A stretch of 64,000 nucleotides of DNA. Origin: Streptomyces sp. NBC_00094. GTDB lineage: Bacteria; Actinomycetota; Actinomycetes; Streptomycetales; Streptomycetaceae. A program made the position numbers and the translations under genes. The notes below the pieces were generated by a model. The model ran no database searches. It was not told where the DNA came from and was given only the letters and a program-made list of their open reading frames with translations. Below, one piece after another: positions 8,392-17,058 of the stretch (position 1 is its first letter; each line of letters starts with the position of its first letter). Location of the stretch: NCBI RefSeq assembly GCF_026343125.1, contig NZ_JAPEMB010000001.1:1178001-1242000 (forward strand). Reading direction: 5' to 3'.

Positions 8392-8859
8392 ATGACCGTC
8401 GCACAGCGCCGTGGACGCCGGATCATGATGACCCCGGCCGAGCTCGACTCGTTCCTCGCCGAACAGCGCACCTGCCGGGTGGCGACCGTATCCGCCGACG
8501 GGCGCCCGCACGTGAGCGCGCTCTGGTTCGCCTGGGACGGCAGCTCTCTGTGGCTGTACTCGCTGACGCGCAGCCGCCGTTGGGCGGAGATGTGCGCGGA
8601 CGGGCGGATCGCCGTCGTGGTGGACGACGGCGAGGAGTACGGCGAGCTGCGGGGCGTGGAGCTCTCGGGGACGGCCGTCTTCGTCGGCGAGGCACCGCGC
8701 ACCGGCCTACCCTGCGCCGAACTCGACGCGCCGGAGCAGCTCTTCGCCGCCAAGAACTTCGGTCTGGACGCGATGCCGCACGACGGCCGGCACGCCTGGA
8801 TCCGGCTGACCCCGGACGCCATCGCGTCCTGGGACTTCCGCAAGCTCGCGGGCCTCTGA
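8392..8859 (+). CDS. PPOX-class flavin/F420-dependent split-barrel enzyme
   Basis: 155 aa from ATG 8392, preceded by GAAGGG. The sequence has the pyridoxamine-5-phosphate-oxidase-like split barrel: FLAEQRTCRVATVSADGRPHVSALWFAWDG, a basic turn LTRSRRWAEM, then VVVDDGEEYGELRGVELSGTA. In actinomycetes this group often binds coenzyme F420 (F420-dependent reductase) rather than FMN; the sequence alone does not settle which. It ends SWDFRKL, typical of the family. It stands alone, divergent from the isochorismatase-like gene. Confidence 0.85.
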   Translation: MTVAQRRGRRIMMTPAELDSFLAEQRTCRVATVSADGRPHVSALWFAWDGSSLWLYSLTRSRRWAEMCADGRIAVVVDDGEEYGELRGVELSGTAVFVGEAPRTGLPCAELDAPEQLFAAKNFGLDAMPHDGRHAWIRLTPDAIASWDFRKLAGL

Positions 8860-9013
8860 CGCCGGCACGCGGCCTCTGACACCAACTCGCGTACCTCTGC
8901 CGTCACCTCGCGTCCCATACGTCACCTCGCCGGGCCTCCGACGTGAGCACGCGGACTCTGACGTCAGCACGCGGCCTCCGACATCAGCTCGCCGGCCTCC
9001 GACGTCAGCTCGC
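8855..9013. repeat. Degenerate ~20-bp tandem repeats between two genes
   Basis: The gap between the PPOX gene and the LysR gene is made of about seven imperfect copies of a unit resembling GGCCTCTGACGTCAGCACGC, beginning in the last codons of the first gene and running into the last codons of the convergent LysR gene. It looks like repeated duplication of the gene end followed by divergence. No promoter or terminator was recognised inside it. Confidence 0.7.
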
Positions 9014-9907
9014 CAGCGGCACGGCCGCCGCCCGCAGCGCCCCGACGACCGCCCGTACGGAGGGACGCCGGCCGGCGTCGGCGCGCCAGGTGGCGTAGAT
9101 GTGCCGCCGCATCTTCTGCCGTACGGGCACGAAGACGACGCCGTCCGGCAGCGGGCGGCCGAGGCGGGGCGTCACGCACACCCCGAGCCCGGCGGCGACG
9201 AGCGCCAGCTGGGTGTGGTGCTCTCCCGCCAGGTGGCCGATGCGCGGCTCGATGCCCTGGGAGCGCAGCGTGAACATCAGCCAGTCGTGGCAGAACTCGC
9301 CCTCCGGCCAGGACACCCACTCCTCGTCGGCGAAGTCCTCCAGGTCCACCGAGTCACGCCCGGCCAGCCGGTGCCCGCTGGGCAGCGCGACGTCCGCGGA
9401 GTCGTCGAGGAGATGGGTCCGCTCCAGACTGCCCGGCACGGGCGCCCGCTTGTTGCTCCAGTCCAGGACGACGGCGAGGTCCGCGTCGCCGCGGAGCACC
9501 GCGCGCACGCCCGGCTCGGGCTCCAGCTCCGTCGTACGGACCCGGAGTTCGGGATGGCCGGCGCGCAGGGAGGCGAGCGCGGCGGGGAAGAGCCCGCGGG
9601 CCGCCGTGGGGAAGGCCGCGAGCCGCACCTCGCCCACCACCTGGCCGCGCTGGGCCTCGATGTCGGCCTGGGCGAGCTGGACGTGGGAGAGGATCCGGGC
9701 CGCGTGCTCGGCGAGGAGCAGCCCGGCGTCGGTGAGCCGGACCCCCCGGCCGTTCTTGGCGAGCAGCTGCTGCCCCACCTCGCGCTCCAGTTTGGCGAGC
9801 TGTTGGGAGACGGCCGAGGTGGTGACGTGCAGCCCGTCGGCGGCGCCGCTCACCGAACCGTGCCGCGCGACGGCGTCGAGGGTACGGAGGCGCTCCAGAT
9901 TCAACAT
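9005..9907 (-). CDS. LysR-family transcriptional regulator
   Basis: 300 aa, standard LysR length. The N-terminal winged helix-turn-helix is typical (MLNLERLRTLDAVARHGSVS, then AADGLHVTTSAVSQQLAKLE, about residues 1-50), followed by the periplasmic-binding-protein-like effector domain from about residue 90. Start 9907 is chosen because MLNLERL is the family N-terminus, although the frame stays open to 10570. It is divergent from an EamA exporter 73 bases away, the usual arrangement for a LysR regulator and its target, so it probably controls that exporter. Confidence 0.92.
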   Translation of the reverse strand: MLNLERLRTLDAVARHGSVSGAADGLHVTTSAVSQQLAKLEREVGQQLLAKNGRGVRLTDAGLLLAEHAARILSHVQLAQADIEAQRGQVVGEVRLAAFPTAARGLFPAALASLRAGHPELRVRTTELEPEPGVRAVLRGDADLAVVLDWSNKRAPVPGSLERTHLLDDSADVALPSGHRLAGRDSVDLEDFADEEWVSWPEGEFCHDWLMFTLRSQGIEPRIGHLAGEHHTQLALVAAGLGVCVTPRLGRPLPDGVVFVPVRQKMRRHIYATWRADAGRRPSVRAVVGALRAAAVPLAS

Positions 9908-9980
9908 GTAAGCGATACTAAGGGAAGGGGTCGAAGAATTCTCACTTGTCCTAAGAGATCGTGGCCCCCACGCTGAGCAC

Positions 9981-11099
9981 ATGAGCCCCGCAACGCCACC
10001 GCCCCTCGCCGCCTCCGCCTCCGCCTCCGCCTCACGCTCCGTCTCCATCTCCCCCTCCGCCTCACGCTCCGTCTCCATCTCCCCCTTCCCCTCCCCCAGT
10101 CCGTCCCGCGGCGCCCGTCTCCTCGACTGGCGCGTCCGTTTCGGCGCGCTGGCCCTGATCTGGGGGTTCAGCTTCCTCTTCATCAAGGTCGGCACGGAGG
10201 GCTTCGCGCCCTTCCAGGTGACGTTCGGACGGCTCCTGTTCGGTACGGCGGTGCTCGCCGCGGCCCTGGTCGTCAAGCGGGACCGGCTGCCGCGCGGCGC
10301 CCGGGTCTGGGGCCATCTGACGGTCGCGGCCTTCCTGCTCAACGCGCTGCCGTTCTCGCTCTTCGCGTACGCGGAGCTGACGATCCCCTCGACCCTGGCG
10401 GGTATCTGCAACGCGACGACCCCGCTGTGGGGCATGCTGCTCTCGCTGGTCGCACTCTCCGAGGACCGCCCGACCCGGGTCCGCGCCGCCGGCCTCGGCA
10501 TCGGCTTCATGGGGGTGCTCACGGTGCTCGGCGCCTGGCAGGGCTTCTCCGGCCTCGACGTGACCGGCACCGCGCTGGCCCTGCTGGCCTCGTTCAGCTA
10601 CGCGGTGGGCTGGATCTACGTCCGCAGGACGCTGAGCGCCACAGGCGTCTCGCACCTCTCGCTGGCCGGCTCGCAGGTGGCCCTGGCGACGCTCCAACTC
10701 GCCGTGGTCACCCCTCTGTTCACCTCGATGCCGACGTCGGTGGAGGTCGTGCCGCTGCTCGCCGTGATCGCGCTCGGCGCGCTCGGCACCGGGTACGCGA
10801 TGCTGCTCCAGTACGGGGTCGTGGCGGAGGTCGGCCCGACGACGGCGGCCATGGTCACGTACTTCATCCCGGTCATCGCCACGGCGGCGGGCGTGGCGCT
10901 CCTGGACGAGGGGCTCGCCTGGAACACCCCGGTGGGCGCGGTGATCGTCCTCGCCGGAGCCGCGCTCACCCAGACCCGCGCGTCCCGTCGTACGGCTCCG
11001 AGGACGAAGGCCCCGGAACCGCATCCCGCACCCGAGCCCGGCCCCGCGCTCCACCGGCAACCCGCCTCTGACCACATCCCGATGACCACGCTCCGATGA
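9981..11099 (+). CDS. EamA/DMT-family transporter with Ser-rich N-terminal repeat
   Basis: 372 aa. From about residue 50 the chain has ten predicted membrane segments in two EamA halves: IWGFSFLFIKVGTEGFAPFQVTFGR, then YAELTIPSTLAGICNATTPLWGMLLSLV, and a second half with YFIPVIATAAGVALLDE. Such proteins export metabolites or amino acids. The first about 45 residues are a Ser/Ala/Pro-rich stretch with a perfect 10-residue repeat, unlike normal relatives. No strong ribosome site precedes ATG 9981, so a later start is possible. The C-terminal tail is charged and Pro-rich. Likely controlled by the divergent LysR gene. Confidence 0.88.
   Translation: MSPATPPPLAASASASASRSVSISPSASRSVSISPFPSPSPSRGARLLDWRVRFGALALIWGFSFLFIKVGTEGFAPFQVTFGRLLFGTAVLAAALVVKRDRLPRGARVWGHLTVAAFLLNALPFSLFAYAELTIPSTLAGICNATTPLWGMLLSLVALSEDRPTRVRAAGLGIGFMGVLTVLGAWQGFSGLDVTGTALALLASFSYAVGWIYVRRTLSATGVSHLSLAGSQVALATLQLAVVTPLFTSMPTSVEVVPLLAVIALGALGTGYAMLLQYGVVAEVGPTTAAMVTYFIPVIATAAGVALLDEGLAWNTPVGAVIVLAGAALTQTRASRRTAPRTKAPEPHPAPEPGPALHRQPASDHIPMTTLR
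10027..10086 (+). repeat. 30-bp perfect direct duplication inside EamA gene
   Basis: Two adjacent identical 30-base units (beginning CCTCCGCCTCACGCTCCGTC) encode SASRSVSISP twice in the N-terminal extension of the transporter. The unit is a multiple of three, so the frame is kept. Flanking CCTCCG triplets suggest slippage. Confidence 0.85.
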
Positions 11100-11177
11100 C
11101 CACACCCCCCTCCGAAGCCGCCGCCGAACCCTCCGGCGGGCACCGGCCGGCGCCCTCCACCGCACCGCGCCCCCGCC

Positions 11178-12512
11178 CTACCCGTAACTCCGCGCGGGCG
11201 CCCGGCCCGCCGCCCGGGCGACGGCATCGGCCAGGGACTCGACGTCCCCGGCGGTGAGCCCGGAGACGGTGAGCCGGACGGCCGGCCCCGTGTCCATCCG
11301 GAACCGCGCCCCCGGCGCGACCGCCCACCCGTCGGCCATGAGCCGCGCCACCGCGCCCGTCTCGTCGGCGACGGGCACCCAGACGTTCATGCCGCCGCGC
11401 CCGTGGGCCTCGATGCCGCGCCGGGCGAGCGCCCGGACGAGACCGTCACGCCGCCTCCCGTACGACCGCGCGACGACGGCCGGGTCCACCGCCTCGGAGG
11501 CCCAGAGGTGGGCGACGGTCCGCTGGAGCAGCCGGCTGACCCAGCCGGGACCGAGCCGCTGCCGGCCGAGGACCCGGTCGACGGTCTCCGCGTCCCCGGT
11601 GAAGGCGGCGATCCGCAGGTCGGGGCCGTAGGCCTTGGCGACCGAGCGCACCAGCACCCAGTGACCGCTCACCCCGGCGAGCGGGTGGAGGGGCTGCTCG
11701 ACGATGCCGTGCCCGTGGTCGTCCTCGACGAGGAGGACGTCGGGGTGGGCGGCGAGGACCCGCCGCAGATCCCGGGCCCGCTCCTCGGTGACGCACGCAC
11801 CGGTCGGGTTCTGCGCCCGGTCGGTGACGATCACCGCGCGCGCCCCGTCCTGCCGGATCGCGCGCTCGACCTCCTCCGGCAGCGGCCCCTCGTCGTCGAC
11901 GCGGACCGGCACCGGCCTCAGCCCGAGCGCCGGTACGAGGTCGAGGAGGCTGCCCCAGCCCGGGTCCTCGACGGCGACGGCGTCTCCCGGCCTGAGGTGC
12001 GCGGCGAGCACCCGCTCGATGGCGTCGAGGCAGCCGGAGGCGACGCCGACCGGCCCGGCGGGTACGCCGTCCGCGTCGAACGCGGCGCGCGCGAGCCGCC
12101 CGAACTCCTCGTCGACGGGGGCCTCTCCGTACATGCCGGGCTGCTCGGCGTACCGCCGGGCGACCTCCGCGAAGGCCTCTCCGAGCGGGGGCAGCAGCGC
12201 GGGGTCGGGGCTTCCGTTGCTCACGTCCCTGACCCCCGCGGGGGCCTCCACCCCGATCGAGCCGCGCGCGGTCGTGGCGGGCCGCGGCCGCACCCGGCTG
12301 CCGCGCCGCCCGTCCGTCTCGATGACCCCGCGCTCGCGCAGGGTCCGGTAGGCGGCGGCGACCGTGTTGGGATTCACCCCGAGTTCGCGCGCCAACTCCC
12401 GCATGGGCGGCAGATGCTGCCCGGGCTCCAACGCGCCCGCGCCGACACCGCGCTCGACGCTGGCGGCGATGTCCGATGCGCGTCGACCTTCGATCCGATA
12501 CTCTCCTAGCAC
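11178..12512 (-). CDS. MocR-type regulator (GntR helix-turn-helix fused to PLP aminotransferase fold)
   Basis: 444 aa. Residues about 1-70 form a GntR winged helix (GALEPGQHLPPMRELARELG, NPNTVAAAYRTLRERGVIE). The rest is a fold-type I aminotransferase domain (AVAVEDPGWGSLLDLVPALG, TDRAQNPTGACV, LLVEDDHGHGI); SVAKAYGPDLRIA holds the PLP Lys. MocR proteins sense PLP or related amines. I choose the GTG at 12512 rather than ATG 12521: a CATAAT -10 box lies at 12520-12525 of the minus strand, 7 bases before the GTG, implying a leaderless transcript, and VLGEYRIEGRRASDI is the usual N-terminus. The divergent PPOX and PaiB-like genes are probable targets. Confidence 0.9.
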   Translation of the reverse strand: MLGEYRIEGRRASDIAASVERGVGAGALEPGQHLPPMRELARELGVNPNTVAAAYRTLRERGVIETDGRRGSRVRPRPATTARGSIGVEAPAGVRDVSNGSPDPALLPPLGEAFAEVARRYAEQPGMYGEAPVDEEFGRLARAAFDADGVPAGPVGVASGCLDAIERVLAAHLRPGDAVAVEDPGWGSLLDLVPALGLRPVPVRVDDEGPLPEEVERAIRQDGARAVIVTDRAQNPTGACVTEERARDLRRVLAAHPDVLLVEDDHGHGIVEQPLHPLAGVSGHWVLVRSVAKAYGPDLRIAAFTGDAETVDRVLGRQRLGPGWVSRLLQRTVAHLWASEAVDPAVVARSYGRRRDGLVRALARRGIEAHGRGGMNVWVPVADETGAVARLMADGWAVAPGARFRMDTGPAVRLTVSGLTAGDVESLADAVARAAGRAPARSYG

Positions 12513-12519
12513 AAACATC

Positions 12520-12548
12520 ATTATGCACTAGTGCAATGGAGTTCGCCA
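12520..12548. promoter_or_regulatory. Compact MocR promoter/operator with 12-bp palindrome
   Basis: A perfect palindrome TGCACTAGTGCA sits at 12524-12535. On the minus strand a CATAAT -10 (12525-12520) overlaps its edge, with a weak TGGCGA -35 at 12548-12543, spacer 17. The palindrome therefore occupies the promoter spacer of the regulator gene and ends 12 bases before the divergent PPOX start, a good position for autoregulation and shared control. Operator function is inferred. Confidence 0.6.
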
Positions 12549-13219
12549 TGACCGCCGCCGCCGAGAGCTACGCGCCGACCGACCGGACCGTGCCCACCCG
12601 CAACCGCGACCGCGCGTCGTACGACAGGTCACTGGTCCACTCGATACTCGACGAGACCGCCGTCTGCCACCTCGGATTCGTCCGCGACGGCGCGCCGGTC
12701 GTGCTCCCGACGCTCTTCGGCCGGGTCGGCGACCGGCTCTACGTCCACGGCTCGACCGGCTCGCGCCCCCTGCGCACGGCGGGCGACGGCGTGCGGGCGC
12801 CCGGCCTCCCCGTCTGCCTGACCGTGACCCTCGTCGACGGCCTCGTGCTGGCGCGCTCCGCGTTCCACCACTCCCTCAACTACCGCTCGGTCGTCGTCCA
12901 CGGCACCGCGCACCAGGTCACCGACCCCGAGGAGCTGCGGATCGCCCTCGACGCGCTCGTCGACCACGTCGTCCCCGGCCGCTCCCGCGACTCGCGCCCG
13001 GCGAACGCCAAGGAGCTCGCCGCGACCGCCGTGATCCGACTCGACCTGGACGAGGTGTCCGCGAAGGTCCGCGCCGGCGGCCCCAACGACGACGCCGAGG
13101 ACCTGACCCTTCCGCACTGGACGGGCGTGGTCCCCGTTCGCACGGTCCACGGCACCCCGGTCCCGGCCGACGACCTGGACCCTGCCGTCGCCCTGCCCGA
13201 CTACCTCGCCGCGCGCTGA
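12548..13219 (+). CDS. Pyridoxamine-5-phosphate-oxidase-family protein
   Basis: 223 aa from ATG 12548, selected over the in-frame ATG 12536 because GGAG lies at the right distance (12538-12541). The sequence is a flavin split barrel: ILDETAVCHLGFVRDGAPVVLPTLFG, RLYVHGSTGSRPLR, VCLTVTLVDGLVLARSAFHHSLNYRSVVVHG. This subgroup (the heme-utilisation/PNPOx-like type) is commonly found next to a MocR gene. It is divergent from MocR and 17 bases ahead of a second flavin split-barrel gene, with which it is likely co-transcribed. The cofactor is probably FMN; the substrate is unknown. Confidence 0.87.
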   Translation: MTAAAESYAPTDRTVPTRNRDRASYDRSLVHSILDETAVCHLGFVRDGAPVVLPTLFGRVGDRLYVHGSTGSRPLRTAGDGVRAPGLPVCLTVTLVDGLVLARSAFHHSLNYRSVVVHGTAHQVTDPEELRIALDALVDHVVPGRSRDSRPANAKELAATAVIRLDLDEVSAKVRAGGPNDDAEDLTLPHWTGVVPVRTVHGTPVPADDLDPAVALPDYLAAR

Positions 13220-13236
13220 GAACGGGAGCATCCACG

Positions 13237-13881
13237 ATGCTGATCCATCCCTGGGACGCCGCCCACGACGAGGGCGAGTGGCGCGACTGGCTCTCCCGGC
13301 ACGACTTCGGCCAGCTCGCCGTCAACGGCCTGCCCGGAGACCCGCCGTCGGTGCAGCCGATGCACTTCCGGTACGAGCCCGAGGCCGGCCCGCACGGCCG
13401 CGTCCTGGCGCACCTGGCCCGCCCGAACCCGCTGTGGCGAGCCCTCGAAGCGAACCCGACGGTGCTGCTGAGCGTCGTCGACGACTACGTCTTCGCCCCC
13501 GGCCCGTGGACGGCCCCCGAGGGCACGCCGCCCGAGCACGGAACCCCGACCTCGTACTACGCGGCCGTCCAGCTCCGGTGCACGGCGCACGTGGTCGACG
13601 ACCCGGCGGAGAAGGCCGAGCTCCTCAACCGCCAGGTCGCCCACTTCCAGCCGGACGGGGCCACTGCCCTGGCGACCCCCGGCGAGGCTCCCTTCGGCCG
13701 CCTCCTCTCGGGCATCCGCGTCCTGAACCTGGAGGTGACCGAGGTCCGGGCCAAGTTCAAGTACGCGGGCAACAAACCGGAGGAGGTCCAGGCCCGCATC
13801 GCCACCCACCTCGCGGAACGCGCGGGCCCCGGCGACCTCGCCGCCCGCACCCACCAGCTACGCAGGGGCGCCAGGGACTGA
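13237..13881 (+). CDS. FMN-binding negative transcriptional regulator, PaiB family
   Basis: 214 aa, typical PaiB length. Motifs include MLIHPWDA at the N-terminus, QPMHFRYEPEAGPHGRVLAHLARPNPLWRAL, and VSVVDDYVF-type segments, then TEVRAKFKYAGNKP near the C-terminus (the RxKxxLSQNK-like conserved element of the family). PaiB proteins are flavin split barrels annotated as repressors of protease and sporulation genes in Bacillus; in many genomes they are probably enzymes. Encoded 17 bases downstream of the PPOX gene, apparently as an operon, under the divergent MocR regulator. Confidence 0.88.
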   Translation: MLIHPWDAAHDEGEWRDWLSRHDFGQLAVNGLPGDPPSVQPMHFRYEPEAGPHGRVLAHLARPNPLWRALEANPTVLLSVVDDYVFAPGPWTAPEGTPPEHGTPTSYYAAVQLRCTAHVVDDPAEKAELLNRQVAHFQPDGATALATPGEAPFGRLLSGIRVLNLEVTEVRAKFKYAGNKPEEVQARIATHLAERAGPGDLAARTHQLRRGARD

Positions 13882-13965
13882 CGGCAACGAGGCCTGCTCC
13901 ACGCGCGGGGGCGACCGCCCGGCCGACCGTCGCCGCCCAACCCGGAAACGCGCCCCGCACCCGCC

Positions 13966-14964
13966 CTACCCGACCACCGCCCCCACGCCCCTCTCCGACT
14001 CCGCCTCCGTCTCCGTCTCCCGCTTGTGCGCCACCGCCGTCCGGGCCTCGGCGAAGGCGAGGCCCATGACGGCGGCGAGCAGCAGCGACGTCCCCAGGAC
14101 GATCGCGGCGGTGAGGTGCTCACCCAGCAGGGAGACGGCGATCAGGGCCGCGCTCACCGGCTCCAGGAGCATGATCACGGAGACCGTGGCGGCCCGGACG
14201 ACGGCGGCCCCGGCGAAGTAGAGCGCGTACGCGAGGGCGGTCGGCACGGCCGCCACGTACACGAGCAGGAGTACGACCCGTACCGGCGATTCGGTGTGCG
14301 GGACGAGTCCCTCCGCGGCCGCGAGCGGCAGCAGCCCGACCGCTCCGATGGCGAAGGCCCACGTGGTCGTCGCGAGGGCGTCCGTACCGCCGCCGTCACG
14401 GCCGAGCCACCGGGTGAGCAGGGTGATCGCCGCGTACCCGGCCGCGGACACGACCGCGAGGGTCACGCCCAGCGGCCGCACCTCCGCGTCCCCGCCGCCC
14501 AGGACGAGGACGGCCAGTCCGGCAAGCGCCCCCGCCGCCGCGAGGAGACCGCCGCGACCGAGGTGTTCGCCCATCGTGAGCCGGGCGCCGACGGCGATGA
14601 GGACGGGCCCCGCACCCAGGGTGACGACGGTGCCGACGGCGAGACCGGTGTCCTGGACCGCGGCGAAGTAGGCGCTCTGGAAGACGGTGAGCCCGACCCC
14701 CGTACCGAGGATGCGGGCCGCACGTCGGCCACGCGGTTCCCCGGCGGTACGGGCGACCGCGCGCCGGGGCCGCAGGGCCAGCGCACCCAGCAGCAGGACG
14801 AGCCCGCCGACGCAGCGCCAGAAGGAGAGGGCCAGCGGGCCCATGTCGCTGACGCGGAAGACCAGCGAGGCCGCGGCACCGGCGGTGCCCCAGGCGATCC
14901 CGGCGACGATGAGATAGACGAGGCTCCGCCCGACGGACAGGGCGGATCCCGAGGAGTTCGACAC
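13966..14964 (-). CDS. EamA/DMT-family transporter
   Basis: 332 aa, ten predicted membrane segments in two EamA repeats ([93 protein letters not shown]). Start 14964 has a GGAGAAG ribosome site. The short C-terminus is rich in Glu/Thr repeats ([10 protein letters not shown]). It is probably an inner-membrane metabolite exporter; the substrate cannot be read from the sequence. Convergent with the PaiB-like gene. Confidence 0.9.
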   Translation of the reverse strand: MSNSSGSALSVGRSLVYLIVAGIAWGTAGAAASLVFRVSDMGPLALSFWRCVGGLVLLLGALALRPRRAVARTAGEPRGRRAARILGTGVGLTVFQSAYFAAVQDTGLAVGTVVTLGAGPVLIAVGARLTMGEHLGRGGLLAAAGALAGLAVLVLGGGDAEVRPLGVTLAVVSAAGYAAITLLTRWLGRDGGGTDALATTTWAFAIGAVGLLPLAAAEGLVPHTESPVRVVLLLVYVAAVPTALAYALYFAGAAVVRAATVSVIMLLEPVSAALIAVSLLGEHLTAAIVLGTSLLLAAVMGLAFAEARTAVAHKRETETEAESERGVGAVVG

Positions 14965-15140
14965 GTGACTTCTCCGTGGAGGAAGAGAGGGAAGGAGGGT
15001 CGCTCGGCTCCGCGCGCGGACAGCGACGCACCACTCGGGGGCGAGGAGTCGCCCACCCGAGCCCGGTCTTCGTCAGGAGATGTCGCCGCGCGCGCTAGGC
15101 GGCGGGCGGCGGAAGTACGGTCGCGTGCATGATCGGCACC

Positions 15141-16139
15141 CTAGGCGCCGGTCCGCCCGGCCGACAACTCCGTTTCCCGCCCGACACCTTCCGGCTCCGC
15201 CCCGGACCCGGCCACGGGGCCGGACGGCGGCGCCTTGGGCGTCGAGGACTGGGCGATGAAGGCCCCGACCAGGACCAGCGCGCCGCCGAGGATCTGCGGC
15301 GCCTCCAGGTGCTCACCGAGCAGGACCCAGGCCAGGACGGTCGCCACGACGGCCTCCAGGCAGGCCACGACGCCCGCGACCTGCGGGGAGAGCCGACGCA
15401 CGGAGATGACACCGGTGACGTACGAGAGGACGGTGGCGATCAGGACGATCCAGCCGAGCAGCAGCCACGCGGGCACACTGCTGCCGTCCATGTCGGCACT
15501 GCCGCCGAGGATCGCCCAGTCCATGTTCCACGGCCGGGCCACGACGGTGAGGACGAGCGCGCCGATCAGCAGTCCATACGCGATGACACCGAGCGGATCG
15601 GCCTGCTCGGCCTCGTCGGCGCCCTGGTCGGAGAGGACGAAGTAGCCGACCTGGCAGCAGGCGGCGGCGAGCGCCAGGAGCAGACCGACGAGGTCGAAAC
15701 TCAGCCCGGACCAGACCTGGACGACACAGGCGAGCCCGCCGACGGCCAGGACGACGCCGAGGGCGGCGGCGCGGGTGACGGGCCGCCGCTGGACGAAACG
15801 GACCCAGCCGAGGACGAGGGCCGGGGCGAGGTACTCGATGAGCAGCGCGACACCGACGGGGATGCGGGAGATCGAGGCGAAGTAGAAGGCCTGGACGCCG
15901 GCGACGGCGAGCAGGCCGAAGCCCAGGAGGAGGGCGGGTTTGCGGCGCAGGAGGTCGCGGTGGCGCCAGGCCACCGGAAGCATGACGAGCGCGGCGCCGG
16001 CGACCCGCAGCCACACCACGTGCAGCGGATCGAGTCCCGCCTCGATGAGCGGCTTGGCCGCCACTCCTGAACCACCGAATGCGAAGGCCGAGGCCAGGGC
16101 AAGTCCCAGGCCGGCGCTTCTCCCCTGAGACGCGTGCAT
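15141..16139 (-). CDS. EamA/RhaT-family transporter
   Basis: 332 aa with ten predicted membrane segments. The pattern LASAFAFGGSGVAAKPLIEAGLDPLHVVWLRV, then AFYFASISRIPVGVALLIEYLAPALVLGW and SVRRLSPQVAGVVACLEAVVATVLAWVLLGE, is the RhtA/EamA type often linked to amino-acid export. Start 16139 (MHASQGRS) gives the usual short N-terminus; the frame is open to 16481 without family sequence. The C-terminus is a Pro/Gly/Glu-rich cytoplasmic tail. It is the second EamA gene in a row on this strand but is separated from the first by 176 bases, so co-transcription is uncertain. Confidence 0.9.
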   Translation of the reverse strand: MHASQGRSAGLGLALASAFAFGGSGVAAKPLIEAGLDPLHVVWLRVAGAALVMLPVAWRHRDLLRRKPALLLGFGLLAVAGVQAFYFASISRIPVGVALLIEYLAPALVLGWVRFVQRRPVTRAAALGVVLAVGGLACVVQVWSGLSFDLVGLLLALAAACCQVGYFVLSDQGADEAEQADPLGVIAYGLLIGALVLTVVARPWNMDWAILGGSADMDGSSVPAWLLLGWIVLIATVLSYVTGVISVRRLSPQVAGVVACLEAVVATVLAWVLLGEHLEAPQILGGALVLVGAFIAQSSTPKAPPSGPVAGSGAEPEGVGRETELSAGRTGA

Positions 16140-16180
16140 CGGGCCATCATGACAGGACGCCGTCAGGTGCGTAACCCCCG

Positions 16181-16852
16181 TTACGCCTGTTGAGACGGCA
16201 GCTCCCCGGAGCCGTCCGCCCCACCCCTCAAGGGGGCGTCGATCAGCCCCGCGATCCGCGCCTCGGCACGGGCGACGAGCGCGCCCGGATCGACCCCGGC
16301 CCGCCGCAGCACGTCGACGGCCCGACTCTCGGAATCGGCGGCGAGGGCGGCGAACAGATCGAGCCCCCGAACACGCTCGGCACCATGCCCGGCTCCGTGC
16401 CCGGCTCCGCGCTCGGCACCATGCCCGGCTCCGCGCTCGGCGGCCCGCCGGAACGCGCCTTCCAGGGCGACGACCGCACACGGCGACCAGCCGAAGATCC
16501 GGTCGTCACCAGCCGCCGGCTCGGCCTCACGTACGGCGGGCAGCAGTCGCGCACTCGAGACCTCGACGGATCGCTGCCAGCGCAGACCGTAGCCGATGGA
16601 CCGCTGGGCGAGGTAGCCGAGGACGCGGGCGAGCCGGCGATCGTCGTCGAAGGCGGCACCGACGTCCGGGTCGGACTCGACGAGCGCGTGCAGCAGGTGC
16701 GCGGTGTCGATGTGCCGGTCCCCGTCCCGGAGCGCTCTGCGGCGCGCACCCGCCAGGACCGCCGCGAGCGACGGCGTGAGGAAGGAGTCGAGCTCGGCGC
16801 GCGGGGCGACGATCTGCCCGAGCGGCGGAGGGAGAGGAACGGGACGGTGCAC
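16181..16852 (-). CDS. Stand-alone Clp N-terminal domain protein
   Basis: 223 aa, GTG start. It contains the double Clp-N repeat (LDSFLTPSLAAVLAGARRRALRDGDRHIDTAHLLHALVES, about residues 20-60, and a second half ending GLDLFAALAADSESRAVDVLRRAGVD) but no AAA+ ATPase, Walker motifs or ClpP loop. In ClpC/ClpA this domain binds adaptors and substrates; alone it could act as an adaptor or sink. Between the halves is a low-complexity GAGHGAE repeat (about residues 141-158). Actinomycetes often encode such free Clp-N proteins of unknown role. The exact start is uncertain because GGAGG directly abuts the GTG. Confidence 0.83.
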   Translation of the reverse strand: MHRPVPLPPPLGQIVAPRAELDSFLTPSLAAVLAGARRRALRDGDRHIDTAHLLHALVESDPDVGAAFDDDRRLARVLGYLAQRSIGYGLRWQRSVEVSSARLLPAVREAEPAAGDDRIFGWSPCAVVALEGAFRRAAERGAGHGAERGAGHGAGHGAERVRGLDLFAALAADSESRAVDVLRRAGVDPGALVARAEARIAGLIDAPLRGGADGSGELPSQQA

Positions 16853-17058
16853 CCTCCCACCTCATCAGGCCGGGGCGGCCGGAACATCGGCGGGGAGAAG
16901 CATGTCCGCATCCCACCGGAGTCTGGCACGGACGCACGACCCCTCCTCCTTACGGAGGAGATTGCGGCCGTTCGCAACCAAGGGGCGCGCGCCGCCTTGC
17001 ATTGCGCCCCCGATGCAACCGCGGGCCCGTTGCCGATCGTCCTCCGGTCGTGTTCTGG

